Positions 27,373 to 38,417 of a stretch of DNA of 64,000 nucleotides are shown here, in pieces. The notes below the pieces were generated by a model. That model worked only from the letters and a program-made list of their open reading frames with translations, searched no databases and had not been told where the DNA came from. How positions within the stretch are numbered: the stretch's first letter is position 1; each line of letters begins with the position of its first letter. Both the position numbers and the translations under genes were made by a program. Origin of the DNA: Acidovorax sp. MR-S7 (GTDB lineage: Bacteria > Pseudomonadota > Gammaproteobacteria > Burkholderiales > Burkholderiaceae_C); NCBI RefSeq assembly GCF_000400995.2, contig NZ_DF238892.1, positions 1 through 64,000 on the forward strand, written 5' to 3'.

Positions 27373-28575
27373 ATGAATCCCCTGCTCTCTCTTTTGCAGC
27401 CCTACCCGTTCGAGCGGCTGCGGCAACTTTTCGCGGGGGTCACTCCCTCGGCGGCCCACCGGCCCATCAGCCTGGGCATCGGCGAGCCGCGCCATGCCAC
27501 GCCGCGCTTCATCCAGGAAGCCCTCGCGGACGGCCTGGCCGGGCTGGCGAGCTATCCGTCCACCGCGGGCGAGCCGCGCCTGCGCGAAGCCTGCGCGGCG
27601 TGGATGCAGCGCCGCTACGGCGTCGCCGTGGACCCGGCCACGCAGGTGCTGCCCATCAACGGCTCGCGCGAGGCGCTGTTCGCCTTCGCGCAGACGGTGC
27701 TCGACGCTTCCCGTCCGGGCGCCACGGTGGTCTGCCCCAATCCGTTCTACCAGATCTACGAAGGCGCGGCGCTGCTGGCCGGCGCCACGCCGTACTACGC
27801 GCCCAGCGATCCGGCGCGCAACTTCGCCGTGGACTGGGACAGCGTGCCGGAGGCCGTGTGGCAGCGCACGCAGCTGCTGTTCGTGTGCTCGCCCGGCAAC
27901 CCCACGGGCGCGGTGATGCCGCTGGACGAATGGGACAAGCTGTTCGCGCTGAGCGACCGCCACGGCTTCGTGATCGCCTCGGACGAGTGCTACAGCGAGA
28001 TCTATTTCCGCGACGAGCCGCCGCTGGGCGGCCTGGAGGCCGCCGCCCGCCTGGGCCGCACGGACTACCGCAACCTGATGGCATTCACGAGCCTGTCCAA
28101 GCGCAGCAACGTGCCCGGCCTGCGCAGCGGCTTCGTGGCGGGCGACGCAAAGCTCATCAAGGCCTTCCTGCTCTACCGCACCTACCACGGCAGCGCCATG
28201 GGCCCCGCCGTGCAGGCTGCGAGCATCGCTGCCTGGAACGACGAGACGCACGTGGTGGACAACCGCGCGCTCTACCGCCAGAAATTCGCCGAAGTCACGC
28301 CGCTGCTGGCCGGCGTGATGGACGTCGCCCTGCCCGACGCCGGCTTCTACCTCTGGGCCAAGGTGCCCGAGCGCCTGGCCTTGAGCGACGCCGCCTTCGC
28401 CCAGGCCCTGCTGGCTCAATACAATGTGACGGTGCTGCCCGGCAGCTATCTGGCCCGCGAGGCCAATGGCGTCAACCCCGGCGCGCAGCGCGTGCGCATG
28501 GCCCTCGTGGCCGAAACCAGCGAATGCGTGGAAGCCGCGCAACGCATCGTGCAATTCATCCAATCCCATCCCTGA
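27373..28575 (+). CDS. dapC: Succinyldiaminopimelate transaminase
   Basis: A 400-residue fold-type I PLP aminotransferase. It has '[20 protein letters not shown]' near the N-terminus, '[19 protein letters not shown]', '[18 protein letters not shown]', '[13 protein letters not shown]' and the PLP lysine in '[15 protein letters not shown]'. Together these match DapC, which converts N-succinyl-2-amino-6-ketopimelate to N-succinyl-L,L-diaminopimelate in lysine and peptidoglycan precursor synthesis. ATG 27373 is the family start; longer frames run back into the divergent promoter region shared with the chemoreceptor. dapD follows eight bases after the stop. Confidence 0.93.
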   Translation: MNPLLSLLQPYPFERLRQLFAGVTPSAAHRPISLGIGEPRHATPRFIQEALADGLAGLASYPSTAGEPRLREACAAWMQRRYGVAVDPATQVLPINGSREALFAFAQTVLDASRPGATVVCPNPFYQIYEGAALLAGATPYYAPSDPARNFAVDWDSVPEAVWQRTQLLFVCSPGNPTGAVMPLDEWDKLFALSDRHGFVIASDECYSEIYFRDEPPLGGLEAAARLGRTDYRNLMAFTSLSKRSNVPGLRSGFVAGDAKLIKAFLLYRTYHGSAMGPAVQAASIAAWNDETHVVDNRALYRQKFAEVTPLLAGVMDVALPDAGFYLWAKVPERLALSDAAFAQALLAQYNVTVLPGSYLAREANGVNPGAQRVRMALVAETSECVEAAQRIVQFIQSHP

Positions 28576-28583
28576 ACGAATCC

Positions 28584-29417
28584 ATGACACAGCAACTGCA
28601 GACCCTGATCGACAACGCCTGGGACAACCGCGCCAGCCTCTCCCCCGCCGCCGCTCCCAAGGAGGTGGTGGATGCCGTGGAGCACGTGATCGCCGAACTG
28701 GATTCGGGCCGCCTGCGCGTGGCCACGCGCGAAGGCGTGGGCCAGTGGACCGTGCACCAGTGGATCAAGAAGGCCGTGCTGCTGTCGTTCCGCCTCAAGG
28801 ACAACGCCCGGATGCAGGCCGGCGACCTGGCCTTCTTCGACAAGGTGCCCACCAAGTTCGCAGGCCAGTCGGCCGACGAGATCGCAGCCACCGGCGTGCG
28901 CGTGGTGCCGCCGGCCGTGGCGCGGCGCGGCAGCTTCATCGCCAAGGGCGCGATCCTGATGCCCAGCTACGTGAACATCGGCGCCTACGTCGACGAAGGC
29001 ACGATGGTCGACACCTGGGCCACCGTGGGCTCGTGCGCGCAGGTCGGCAAGAACGTGCACCTCTCGGGCGGCGTGGGCCTGGGCGGCGTGCTGGAGCCGC
29101 TGCAGGCCAACCCGACCATCATCGAGGACAACTGCTTCATCGGCGCGCGCTCCGAGGTGGTCGAGGGCGTGATCGTCGAGGAGAACTCGGTGCTGGGCAT
29201 GGGCGTGTACATCGGCCAGAGCACCCCCATCTTCAACCGCGACACGGGCGAGATCAGCTACGGCCGCGTGCCCTCGGGCAGCGTGGTCATCAGCGGCAGC
29301 CTGCCCAAGAAGACCAAGGGCGGCCAGGACTACAGCACGTACGCGGCCGTCATCGTCAAGACGGTGGACGCGCAGACGCGCTCCAAGACCAGCCTGAACG
29401 ACCTGCTGCGCGACTGA
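28584..29417 (+). CDS. dapD: Tetrahydrodipicolinate N-succinyltransferase
   Basis: A 277-residue left-handed beta-helix acyltransferase. The N-terminal helical domain ('[17 protein letters not shown]') precedes hexapeptide repeats ('[20 protein letters not shown]', '[20 protein letters not shown]', '[20 protein letters not shown]'). It transfers succinate from succinyl-CoA to tetrahydrodipicolinate, the step before DapC. Length and motifs are typical of the E. coli-type enzyme. It lies eight bases after dapC and 27 bases before pilU. Confidence 0.97.
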   Translation: MTQQLQTLIDNAWDNRASLSPAAAPKEVVDAVEHVIAELDSGRLRVATREGVGQWTVHQWIKKAVLLSFRLKDNARMQAGDLAFFDKVPTKFAGQSADEIAATGVRVVPPAVARRGSFIAKGAILMPSYVNIGAYVDEGTMVDTWATVGSCAQVGKNVHLSGGVGLGGVLEPLQANPTIIEDNCFIGARSEVVEGVIVEENSVLGMGVYIGQSTPIFNRDTGEISYGRVPSGSVVISGSLPKKTKGGQDYSTYAAVIVKTVDAQTRSKTSLNDLLRD

Positions 29418-29444
29418 TACCGGCAACGAAGGAGGGAGCACGCC

Positions 29445-30605
29445 ATGAGCACGATGGAACGGATTCTTCGCCTCATGGCGGAAAAGAAAGCCTCCGACGT
29501 CTACCTGTCGGCCAATGCACCGGCGCTGATCAAGATCAACGGCGAGTGCGTGCCCATCAACAGCCAGGTCCTTCCGCCCGACGCGCCCAAGAACCTGCTC
29601 TCCGAGATCGTGCCGCCCGACCGCATCGAGGAGCTGGAAGACACCGGCGAGCTGAACATGGGCGTGCCGCTCACCGGCGTCGGGCGCTTCCGCGTCAGCG
29701 CCATGCGCCAGCGCGGCAGCTACGCGGTGGTGGTGCGCTTCATCACGCAGCAGATCCCGCAGCTCGCCACGCTCAACCTGCCGCCGGTGCTCAGCGAGCT
29801 CATCATGGAAAAGCGCGGCCTGATCCTCATCGTGGGCGCCACCGGCTCGGGCAAGAGCACCACGCTGGCCTCCATGATCGACCAGCGCAACGAAACGCTC
29901 ACGGGCCACATCCTCACGGTGGAAGACCCGGTCGAATACCAGTTCAAGAACAAGAAATCCATCGTCAACCAGCGCGAGATCGGCAGCGACACGCAATCGC
30001 TGCAGACCGCCCTGAAGAACGCGCTGCGCCAGGCGCCCGACGTGATCCTGATCGGCGAGATCCGCGACCGCGAGACCATGTCCGCTGCCATCGCCTACGC
30101 CCAGTCGGGCCACCTGTGCCTGGCCACGCTGCACGGCAACAACAGCTACCACGCGCTCAACCGCATCCTGTCCTTCTACCCCGTCGAGGTGCGCCCGACC
30201 ATGCTGGGCGACCTGGCCTCGGCGCTCAAGGCCATCGTCTCGCAGCGCCTGGTGCGCACCTTCACGGGCGAGCGCATGCCCGCCGTGGAGGTGATGCTCA
30301 ACACCAAGCTCGTGGCCGACCTGGTGGAAAAGGGCGACTTCTCCGGCGTGCGCGAGGCCATGGAAAAGTCCATGGCCGAAGGCTCGCAGACCTTCGAGGA
30401 GGCGCTGGCGCGCCTGATCCTCGACAACAAGATCGACCGCAAGGAAGGCCTGGCCTACGCCGACTCGCCCACCAACCTCATGTGGCGCCTGCAGAACGAC
30501 TTCTCCATCGCCGCCAAGGCCGCCGAGGCGCGCAAGGAACCCCAGGCGTCCGAGGACGACGAGCCCTCGTTCACCGAGATCGTGCTGGACGTCAAACCCG
30601 CCTGA
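29445..30605 (+). CDS. pilU: Type IV pilus twitching ATPase PilU
   Basis: A 386-residue retraction ATPase of the PilT/PilU family. Walker A is GATGSGKST, the Asp box is 'HILTVEDPVEYQF', Walker B is 'PDVILIGEIRDRETM' and the His box is 'HLCLATLHGNNSYHALNRI'. The C-terminal block 'EGSQTFEEALARLI' and 'YADSPTNLMWRLQND' are more like PilU than PilT. A PilT-type partner is not in this window. Its place between dapD and dapE is unusual for function, but strand and spacing suggest shared transcription. Confidence 0.92.
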   Translation: MSTMERILRLMAEKKASDVYLSANAPALIKINGECVPINSQVLPPDAPKNLLSEIVPPDRIEELEDTGELNMGVPLTGVGRFRVSAMRQRGSYAVVVRFITQQIPQLATLNLPPVLSELIMEKRGLILIVGATGSGKSTTLASMIDQRNETLTGHILTVEDPVEYQFKNKKSIVNQREIGSDTQSLQTALKNALRQAPDVILIGEIRDRETMSAAIAYAQSGHLCLATLHGNNSYHALNRILSFYPVEVRPTMLGDLASALKAIVSQRLVRTFTGERMPAVEVMLNTKLVADLVEKGDFSGVREAMEKSMAEGSQTFEEALARLILDNKIDRKEGLAYADSPTNLMWRLQNDFSIAAKAAEARKEPQASEDDEPSFTEIVLDVKPA

Positions 30606-32728
<2,123 letters not shown>

Positions 32729-32768
32729 CGGCCCGGGCCGCCCCGCCGGCCCCCTGTTGATTGCACGC

Positions 32769-32796
32769 CACCCGCCTCGCGCGGGTGTGTCTTTTT
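32769..32796 (+). terminator. Intrinsic terminator or attenuator ahead of the ABC-F gene
   Basis: A perfect seven-base-pair stem CACCCGC/GCGGGTG with a five-base loop (CTCGC) is followed by TGTCTTTTT. It ends only twelve bases before the ABC-F ATG at 32808. It may end the dapC-prmB operon, or act as a leader attenuator for the ABC-F gene. Confidence 0.75.
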
Positions 32797-32807
32797 CTGA
32801 ACCCCGA

Positions 32808-34790
32808 ATGATCACCCTCAAGAACGTTACCCTGCGCCGCGGCACCAAAGTCGTGCTCGACAGCGTGTCCACCACCATCAACCCCGGCGAAAGCGTGGGT
32901 CTGGTGGGCCGCAACGGCGCGGGCAAGTCCAGCCTGTTCGCGCTGCTCAGCGGCAAGCTGCACGAAGACGGGGGCGACTTCCACATCCCCGCCAGCTGGC
33001 GCATGGCCGAGGTGGCGCAGAACATGCCCGAAACCGACCAGTCGGCCACCGACTTCGTGCTGGAGGGCGACACCCGCCTGGCCGAGGTGCAGCAGCAGCT
33101 GGCCCAGGCTGAGGCCAGCGACGACGGCATGGCCATCGCCCATGCGTATTCCGACCTGCACGACGCGGGCGCGCACGACGCCGTGGCCCGCGCCCAGGCC
33201 CTGATCCTGGGCCTGGGCTTTCGCGTGAGCGAGCTGGACCAGCCCGTCAACAGCTTCTCCGGCGGCTGGCGCATGCGCCTGCAGCTGGCCCGCGCGCTGA
33301 TGTGCCCCAGCGACCTGCTGCTGCTGGACGAGCCCACCAACCACCTGGACCTGGACGCCCTGGTCTGGCTCGAAGCCTGGCTCAAGCGCTACGCGGGCAC
33401 CATGATCGTCATCAGCCACGACCGCGAGTTCCTGGACGCCATCACCAACGTCACCCTGCAAATCCAGCAGGGCGAGCTGAACCGCTACGGCGGCAACTAC
33501 AGCAAGTTCGAAGAACTGCGCGCCCAGCAGCTCGAACTGCAGCAGGCCAGCTTTGCCAAGCAGCAGGAGAAGATGGCCCACCTGCAGAAGTTCATCGACC
33601 GCTTCAAGGCCAAGGCCAGCAAGGCCAAGCAGGCGCAAAGCCGCGTCAAGCAGCTCGAACGCATGGAAAAGATCGGCCCCGTGCTGGCCGAGGCCGAGTT
33701 CACCTTCGAGTTCAAGGAACCCGCCAGCCTGCCCAACCCCATGCTCGCCATCAGCGATGCCGCGTTCGGCTACGTGGACGACGAAGGCTCGCCCACCACC
33801 ATCCTCACCGGCGTCAACCGCTCGGTGCTGGCGGGCCAGCGCATCGGCATCCTGGGCGCAAACGGCCAGGGCAAGTCCACCCTGGTCAAGACCATCGCCC
33901 GCACCATGAAGCCGCTGGCCGGCAGCATCACCGAAGGCAAGGGCCTGAGCATCGGCTACTTCGCTCAGCAGGAGCTGGACGTGCTGCGCCCCGCCGACAA
34001 CCCGCTGGAGCACATGGTCCGCCTCGCCAAGGAGCTGGGGCCGGACGCCAGGCAGCCCAGCCGCGAGCAGGACCTGCGCAGCTACCTGGGCAGCTTCAAC
34101 TTCACCGGCGACATGGTCAAGCAGGCCGTGGGCACCATGAGCGGCGGCGAAAAAGCCCGCCTGGTGCTGGCCATGATCGTCTGGCAGCGCCCCAACCTGC
34201 TGCTGCTGGACGAGCCCACCAACCACCTGGACCTGGCCACCCGCGAGGCCCTGGCCATGGCGCTGAACGACTTCGACGGCACCGTCATGCTGGTCAGCCA
34301 CGACCGCGCGCTGCTGCGCTCGGTCTGCGAAGACTTCTGGATGGTGGGCCGGGGCGTGGTCGGGCCGTTCGACGGCGACCTGGACGACTACCAGCGCTAC
34401 CTGCTCGAAGAATCCAGGCGCCTGCGCGAAGAAGCCCGCCTGGCCGAGCAAGCCCAGGCCGCGCCCGAAGCCCCAACCGCCGCTGCGCCGGCACCCACCC
34501 CGCCCCGCGATGGCCGCGACCAGCGCAAGCAAGACGCCCAGGCCCGCCAGCAGCTTGCCGAGAAGACCCGCCCCCTGAAGAAAGAACTGGAGCAGATCGA
34601 CAAACGCCTGGCCGCCCTGGCCGCCGAGCGCGCCGCGCTGGAGCAAAAACTGACGCAAGAAGCCCTGCCCCCGGTGGAAATCGCCGAATGCGGCCGCCGC
34701 CTGAAAGCCGCCAACGACGAAACCGAGGCGCTGGAAGAGCGCTGGCTTGAAGTCTCCACCGCGCTGGAAGCGGCCGCGGCAGCAGGTTGA
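32808..34790 (+). CDS. ABC-F family ATPase (YheS/Uup type)
   Basis: A 660-residue soluble protein with two ABC cassettes. Walker A motifs are GRNGAGKSS near residue 37 and GANGQGKST near residue 350. Signatures are 'FSGGWRMRLQLARAL' and 'MSGGEKARLVLAMI', and both 'LLLLDEPTNHLDL' Walker B motifs are intact. An interdomain linker with many Lys and Gln ('FKAKASKAKQAQSRVKQLE') is the P-site tRNA interaction motif region of ABC-F proteins. A C-terminal coiled coil of about 90 residues follows an Ala/Pro linker. It likely acts on the ribosome; YheS-like is favoured over antibiotic resistance. No Shine-Dalgarno is evident. Confidence 0.9.
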   Translation: MITLKNVTLRRGTKVVLDSVSTTINPGESVGLVGRNGAGKSSLFALLSGKLHEDGGDFHIPASWRMAEVAQNMPETDQSATDFVLEGDTRLAEVQQQLAQAEASDDGMAIAHAYSDLHDAGAHDAVARAQALILGLGFRVSELDQPVNSFSGGWRMRLQLARALMCPSDLLLLDEPTNHLDLDALVWLEAWLKRYAGTMIVISHDREFLDAITNVTLQIQQGELNRYGGNYSKFEELRAQQLELQQASFAKQQEKMAHLQKFIDRFKAKASKAKQAQSRVKQLERMEKIGPVLAEAEFTFEFKEPASLPNPMLAISDAAFGYVDDEGSPTTILTGVNRSVLAGQRIGILGANGQGKSTLVKTIARTMKPLAGSITEGKGLSIGYFAQQELDVLRPADNPLEHMVRLAKELGPDARQPSREQDLRSYLGSFNFTGDMVKQAVGTMSGGEKARLVLAMIVWQRPNLLLLDEPTNHLDLATREALAMALNDFDGTVMLVSHDRALLRSVCEDFWMVGRGVVGPFDGDLDDYQRYLLEESRRLREEARLAEQAQAAPEAPTAAAPAPTPPRDGRDQRKQDAQARQQLAEKTRPLKKELEQIDKRLAALAAERAALEQKLTQEALPPVEIAECGRRLKAANDETEALEERWLEVSTALEAAAAAG

Positions 34791-34798
34791 TTTTTGGG

Positions 34799-34850
34799 TG
34801 TTTTCGACCTCTAGCGCTTTTCCAGCAAGCGCCAGCAGCTATCATTTTTA
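34799..34850 (+). repeat. Palindromic repeat copy R5
   Basis: It starts nine bases after the ABC-F stop and reads TCGACCTCTAGCGCTTTTCC then AGCAAGCGCCAGCAGCTATC and TTTTTA. It fills the first part of the 318-base gap before yggL; the remainder contains only the small reading frame at 34941. Confidence 0.82.
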
Positions 34851-34940
34851 ATGAGCAAGACAGGGTTGCATTTTTTTGCAGGAGGCCTGTCAACGCCGGG
34901 CGGACGGGCCGCGTTGTGGGTACATCAAAGGAGTTTTTCC

Positions 34941-35015
34941 ATGAACACCACTGCAATGCTCTCTGCCTGGCCTGAAGACGAACGCGACCGCAAGCGCTCC
35001 CCCGCCCGCCTGTAA
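34941..35015 (+). CDS. Possible 24-residue small protein or leader peptide
   Basis: A short reading frame, ATG to TAA, has a strong ribosome site AAAGGAG six bases before the ATG, better than those of most neighbouring genes. The peptide (starting MNTTAMLSAWPEDERDRKR) is acidic in the middle and basic at the end, with no membrane segment. No family is recognised. It lies between an ABC-F gene with an attenuator-like hairpin and yggL, so it could be an upstream leader for yggL. Length is too short for codon statistics. Confidence 0.4.
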   Translation: MNTTAMLSAWPEDERDRKRSPARL

Positions 35016-35108
35016 GCGGCCCCCGTGGCCGCCCAGGCCACGCAAGAATTCCGCCCTCCCCGAACCATGCCAGTCCATGCGGCTGGCATTTTCATTGGCC
35101 CCTCCTCC

Positions 35109-35447
35109 ATGTCCCTGCCTCCCAACAAGCAACGCAGCCGCCGCCTCCGCAAGAAAATGCGCGTGGGCGAATTCCAGGAACTCGGCTTCGAGTACGAGCT
35201 GAAGGTGAAGCAGGCCCTGGCCGCGGAGCAGGAAGAGGTGCTGATGGACCGTTTCGTGCGCGAACTGCTCGTGCCCCGCAACCTGGCCGCCGCCGGCTGG
35301 GTGCGCGACGGCTTCGTGACGGCCTACGGGCGCGGCTGCGCCACCGAGGACGACCGCCAGGCCACCCAGGCCTGGCTCGCGGCGCAGCCCGAAGTGGCCG
35401 AAGCCACGGTGAGCGCGCTCAAGGATGCGTGGTACGTGGAGGGCTGA
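35109..35447 (+). CDS. yggL: YggL family (DUF469) protein
   Basis: A 112-residue protein with the family opening 'NKQRSRRLRKKMRVGEFQEL' and the 'GFEYELKVKQAL' block. YggL of E. coli is reported to associate with ribosomes, and its neighbour here is an ABC-F ribosome ATPase. ATG 35109 gives the usual length; in-frame codons as far back as 35025 are open but unlike the family. A palindromic repeat and a hairpin terminator follow the stop. Confidence 0.88.
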   Translation: MSLPPNKQRSRRLRKKMRVGEFQELGFEYELKVKQALAAEQEEVLMDRFVRELLVPRNLAAAGWVRDGFVTAYGRGCATEDDRQATQAWLAAQPEVAEATVSALKDAWYVEG

Positions 35448-35452
35448 GCAAG

Positions 35453-35507
35453 CCTTTTCGGCCTCCAGCGCCTGCCAGCCAAGCGCAGGCAGCTCCCCTT
35501 TTGGAAG
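35453..35507 (+). repeat. Palindromic repeat copy R6
   Basis: Directly after the yggL stop, reading TTCGGCCTCCAGCGCCTGCC then AGCCAAGCGCAGGCAGCTCC and CTTTTGGAAG. The arms match the family core, with C-for-T changes in the left arm and the AGCTA box altered to AGCTC. Confidence 0.8.
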
Positions 35508-35511
35508 CAAA

Positions 35512-35546
35512 AAAGCCGCCAGTCCTCCGCAGGGCTGGCGGCTTTC
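35512..35546 (+). terminator. Hairpin terminator after yggL
   Basis: A stem AAAGCCGCCAG/CTGGCGGCTTT with a twelve-base loop is flanked by A-rich and short T-rich edges, so it could work in both directions. It separates yggL from aat. Confidence 0.7.
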
Positions 35547-35574
35547 GTCCAGGTGCGGGGCCACAATGCAGCAC

Positions 35575-36327
35575 ATGACCACGCCGCTCCCCTGGCTGGG
35601 TCCGCAAGACCCGTTTCCCCCGCCCGCCCGCAGCTGGGGCCCCGACTCGCCCGCGCCGGGCCTGCTCGCGGCCGGCGGCTCGCTCGACGTGGACCGGCTG
35701 CGCTCGGCCTACGCGCACGGCATCTTCCCGTGGTTCAGCAGCGGCCAGCCCATCCTCTGGTGGAGCCCGGACCCGCGCATGGTGCTGCACGTGCAGGAAT
35801 TCCGGCTGCACCGCTCGCTGCGCAAGACCCTGCAGCGCTTCCGCGCCACGCCGGGGTGCGAGGTGCGCATCGACAGCGACTTCGCCGCCGTGATCCGCGC
35901 CTGCGCCCAGACGCCGCGCGCGGGCCAGTCCGGCACCTGGATCGTGCCGCCCATGGTGGCCGCCTACGAGGCGCTGCACGCCGCCGGCCATGCGCACAGC
36001 GTGGAAACCTGGGTGGACGGCCGGCTGGTGGGCGGGCTCTACTGCATCGCCATCGGCCGGGCGGTGTTCGGCGAATCCATGTTCGCCCACGCCACCGATG
36101 CCTCCAAGATCGCCCTGGCCGCGCTGGTGGGCCTGTGCCGCCACCAGGGGGTGGCGCTGATCGACTGCCAGCAGAACACGCCGCACCTGGCATCGCTGGG
36201 CGCGCGCGAGGTGGCGCGGGCCGGCTTCCTGCGCCACGTGCAGGCGGCAAGGGAGCAGCCGCCCTGCGACTGGCGCTTCCAGTCCGTATACTGGGACGCG
36301 CTTCTTGACGCGAACCCTCCGGCGTGA
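35575..36327 (+). CDS. aat: Leucyl/phenylalanyl-tRNA--protein transferase
   Basis: A 250-residue Aat protein with '[19 protein letters not shown]', '[20 protein letters not shown]', '[20 protein letters not shown]' and '[18 protein letters not shown]', all conserved in the family. It attaches Leu or Phe to N-terminal Lys or Arg of proteins and so feeds the ClpS/ClpAP N-degron route. ATG 35575 is taken; ATG 35566 would add three residues. The stop overlaps the ate start (GTGA). Confidence 0.95.
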   Translation: MTTPLPWLGPQDPFPPPARSWGPDSPAPGLLAAGGSLDVDRLRSAYAHGIFPWFSSGQPILWWSPDPRMVLHVQEFRLHRSLRKTLQRFRATPGCEVRIDSDFAAVIRACAQTPRAGQSGTWIVPPMVAAYEALHAAGHAHSVETWVDGRLVGGLYCIAIGRAVFGESMFAHATDASKIALAALVGLCRHQGVALIDCQQNTPHLASLGAREVARAGFLRHVQAAREQPPCDWRFQSVYWDALLDANPPA

Positions 36328-37067
36328 CCCAGCTCAACGACCTTCCGCTGCAGAGCCTGCAGTTCTATGCCACCGCCCCCTACCCCTGCAGCTACCTGCC
36401 GGGGCGCCAGGCGCGCTCGCAGGTCGCCACGCCCAGCCACCTGATCCAGAACGCGGTCTACTCCGGCCTGGTGGCGCAGGGCTTCCGGCGCAGCGGCATG
36501 TTCACCTACCGCCCCTACTGCGACGGCTGCCAGGCCTGCACGCCCCTGCGCGTGGTGGTGGAGGGCTTTCGCCCCGACCGCAGCCAGCGCCGCGCCTTCA
36601 AGCGCCACGGCGGCCTGCAGGCGCGCGTGCTGCGCCTGTGCTACCTGCCCGAGCACTACCAGCTCTACCTGCGCTACCAGACCCTGCGCCACGCGGGAGG
36701 CGGCATGGACCACGACAGCATCGACCAGTACACGCAGTTCCTGCTGCAAAGCCGCGTCAACTCGCGCCTGGTCGAGTTCCGCGAGACGGGCGCCGACGGC
36801 CAGCCGGGGGCGCTGAAGATGGTCTCCATCCTCGACGTGCTGGAAGACGGCCTTTCCGCCGTCTACACCTTCTACGAGCCCGAGGAAGGCGCCAGCTACG
36901 GCACCTACAACGTGCTCTGGCAGGTGCAGCAGGCCCGCGCGCTGGGCCTGCCCTACGTCTACCTGGGCTACTGGATCGCGCAGAGCCCGAAGATGAACTA
37001 CAAGTCGCGCTTCATGCCGCACGAGCTGCGTATCGACGGCCAGTGGCAGCGGACCGCGGCCGCCTAG
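36324..37067 (+). CDS. bpt: Arginyl-tRNA--protein transferase, bacterial (Bpt/Ate) type
   Basis: A 247-residue protein with '[18 protein letters not shown]', '[20 protein letters not shown]' (cysteine cluster) and '[20 protein letters not shown]', the core of the bacterial ATE family that acts on acidic N-termini. The GTG start overlaps aat by four bases, so the two N-degron transferases are translationally coupled, the usual arrangement in betaproteobacteria. Confidence 0.94.
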   Translation: MTQLNDLPLQSLQFYATAPYPCSYLPGRQARSQVATPSHLIQNAVYSGLVAQGFRRSGMFTYRPYCDGCQACTPLRVVVEGFRPDRSQRRAFKRHGGLQARVLRLCYLPEHYQLYLRYQTLRHAGGGMDHDSIDQYTQFLLQSRVNSRLVEFRETGADGQPGALKMVSILDVLEDGLSAVYTFYEPEEGASYGTYNVLWQVQQARALGLPYVYLGYWIAQSPKMNYKSRFMPHELRIDGQWQRTAAA

Positions 37068-37073
37068 CGCTTC

Positions 37074-37128
37074 ATAGCCAAAAATGGCACCCAGCGCTTG
37101 ACAGACAAGCGCTGGATGCTCACCTTTC
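37074..37128 (+). repeat. Palindromic repeat copy R7
   Basis: It follows the bpt stop by six bases and reads AGCGCTTGACAGACAAGCGCT, the longest uninterrupted palindrome in the family here, with CCAAAAATGGC on the left and TGGATGCTCACC on the right. It lies between convergent genes (bpt and the DoxX gene) and could serve as a terminator. Confidence 0.82.
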
Positions 37129-37136
37129 AGGAGCGT

Positions 37137-37550
37137 TCAGCGGATGCGGCGCGTACCGTCCACGCTCCAGGCGCCGGCGCCGAAGGCCGCGAAGGCCAGC
37201 AGCCCGCCGGTGATGGCGAGGTTCTTGAAGAACATCAGCTGCTGGGTCGCCTGCTGGGCTTCCGGCAGGCTCCAGTAGGCGTGGAAGACGAAGCTGGCCG
37301 CCAGCGTGAACACCGCCAGCGCCAGCGCCGCCCAGCGCGTGCCCCAGCCGATGAGCAGCGCCAGCCCGCCCAGCAGCTCGATCGCCAGGCCGATGGCCAC
37401 GCCCACCGAGGGCAGCGGCATGCCCATGGACGCGGCGTAGCCCACGGTGCCGGAGAAGCCGGCGATCTTGCCGTAGCCCGCGGGCACGAACAGCAGCGCC
37501 AGGAGAATGCGGCCCGCCAAGGCCAGAGGGTTTTGCAGGGCAGTGAACAT
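37137..37550 (-). CDS. DoxX-family membrane protein
   Basis: A 137-residue protein with four hydrophobic segments: 'GRILLALLFVPAGYGKI', 'VGVAIGLAIELLGGLALLIG', 'WAALALAVFTLAASFVF' and 'LAITGGLLAFAAFG'. The 'RILLALLFVPAGYGKI' opening is the DoxX/YphA signature. It lies 48 bases downstream of the pirin gene on the same strand, so it is probably co-transcribed. Members are linked to redox stress; the exact role is not known. Confidence 0.88.
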   Translation of the reverse strand: MFTALQNPLALAGRILLALLFVPAGYGKIAGFSGTVGYAASMGMPLPSVGVAIGLAIELLGGLALLIGWGTRWAALALAVFTLAASFVFHAYWSLPEAQQATQQLMFFKNLAITGGLLAFAAFGAGAWSVDGTRRIR

Positions 37551-37598
37551 GGTGAAGCTCCTTGGAAAGGGAAAAACAGGCTGGCCGCCGGATGTGTC

Positions 37599-38300
37599 TC
37601 AAGCGGCCAGATCGAACACCAGCACCTCGGCGTCGTGCCCGCCGTCGAGCGCCACGCCGTCCTCATTGTCCAGCAACGCCGCGTCGCCGCCCTGGAGGGG
37701 CTGGCCGTTGACCCGCAGCGCGCCGCGCACCAGGTGCACATAGGCCTTGCGGCCCGGCGCCACGGCCAGGCGGGCGCTCTCGCCGCGGTCGAAGAGGCCG
37801 GCGTAGAGCGAGGCATCGGCGTGGAGGGAGACCGAGCCCTCGGCCCCGTCGGGCGAGGCCACGAGGCGCAGCCGGCCGCGCTTGTCGGCATCGGTGAAGC
37901 GCTTCTGCTCGTAGCTCGGGGCGATGCCGCGCACGTTGGGCTCGATCCAGATCTGCAGGAAGTGCGTGACCTGCCCCTGCGCATGGTTGAACTCGCTGTG
38001 CATCACGCCCGAGCCCGCGCTCATGCGCTGCACGTCGCCGGGCGGAATGCCCTTCACGTTGCCCATGCTGTCCTGGTGGGCCAGCTCGCCCGACAGCACG
38101 TAGCTGATGATCTCCATGTCCCGGTGGCCATGGGTGCCGAAGCCCGTGCCCGGGGCGATGCGGTCCTCGTTGATGACGCGCAGGTTGCCCCAGCCCATGT
38201 GGCGCGGGTCGTGGTAGCCCGCGAACGAGAAGCTGTGGTGCGACTGGAGCCAGCCATGGTCGGCATGGCCCCGGTCCTGCGATTTGCGGATGGTCAGCAT
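37599..38300 (-). CDS. Pirin-family bicupin protein
   Basis: A 233-residue pirin. It has 'GWLQSHHSFSFAGYHDPRHM' and 'RVINEDRIAPGTGFGTHGHR', which supply the metal-binding histidines of the N-terminal cupin, and 'VMHSEFNHAQGQVTHFLQIW' with the last ligands. Length and motifs match the YhhW/YhaK type, some of which are quercetin 2,3-dioxygenases. It is divergent from a LysR gene 117 bases away, the likely regulator of the pirin-DoxX pair. Confidence 0.93.
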   Translation of the reverse strand: MLTIRKSQDRGHADHGWLQSHHSFSFAGYHDPRHMGWGNLRVINEDRIAPGTGFGTHGHRDMEIISYVLSGELAHQDSMGNVKGIPPGDVQRMSAGSGVMHSEFNHAQGQVTHFLQIWIEPNVRGIAPSYEQKRFTDADKRGRLRLVASPDGAEGSVSLHADASLYAGLFDRGESARLAVAPGRKAYVHLVRGALRVNGQPLQGGDAALLDNEDGVALDGGHDAEVLVFDLAA

Positions 38301-38417
38301 GGTGCGCTCTCCTGGGGGTGTTGGGGTATGGCTTCACTGTAGGCGCGCCCGCCTGGTTGCAGGCACAGGCGACTTGAATGCATCATTCAAATGGTTTGAA
38401 TCGAAACACCCTCCACC

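Noticed and set aside
25702-28590. A 962-residue chemoreceptor
   Set aside because: The first 460 residues are antisense to dapC. ATG 27204 begins the real receptor.
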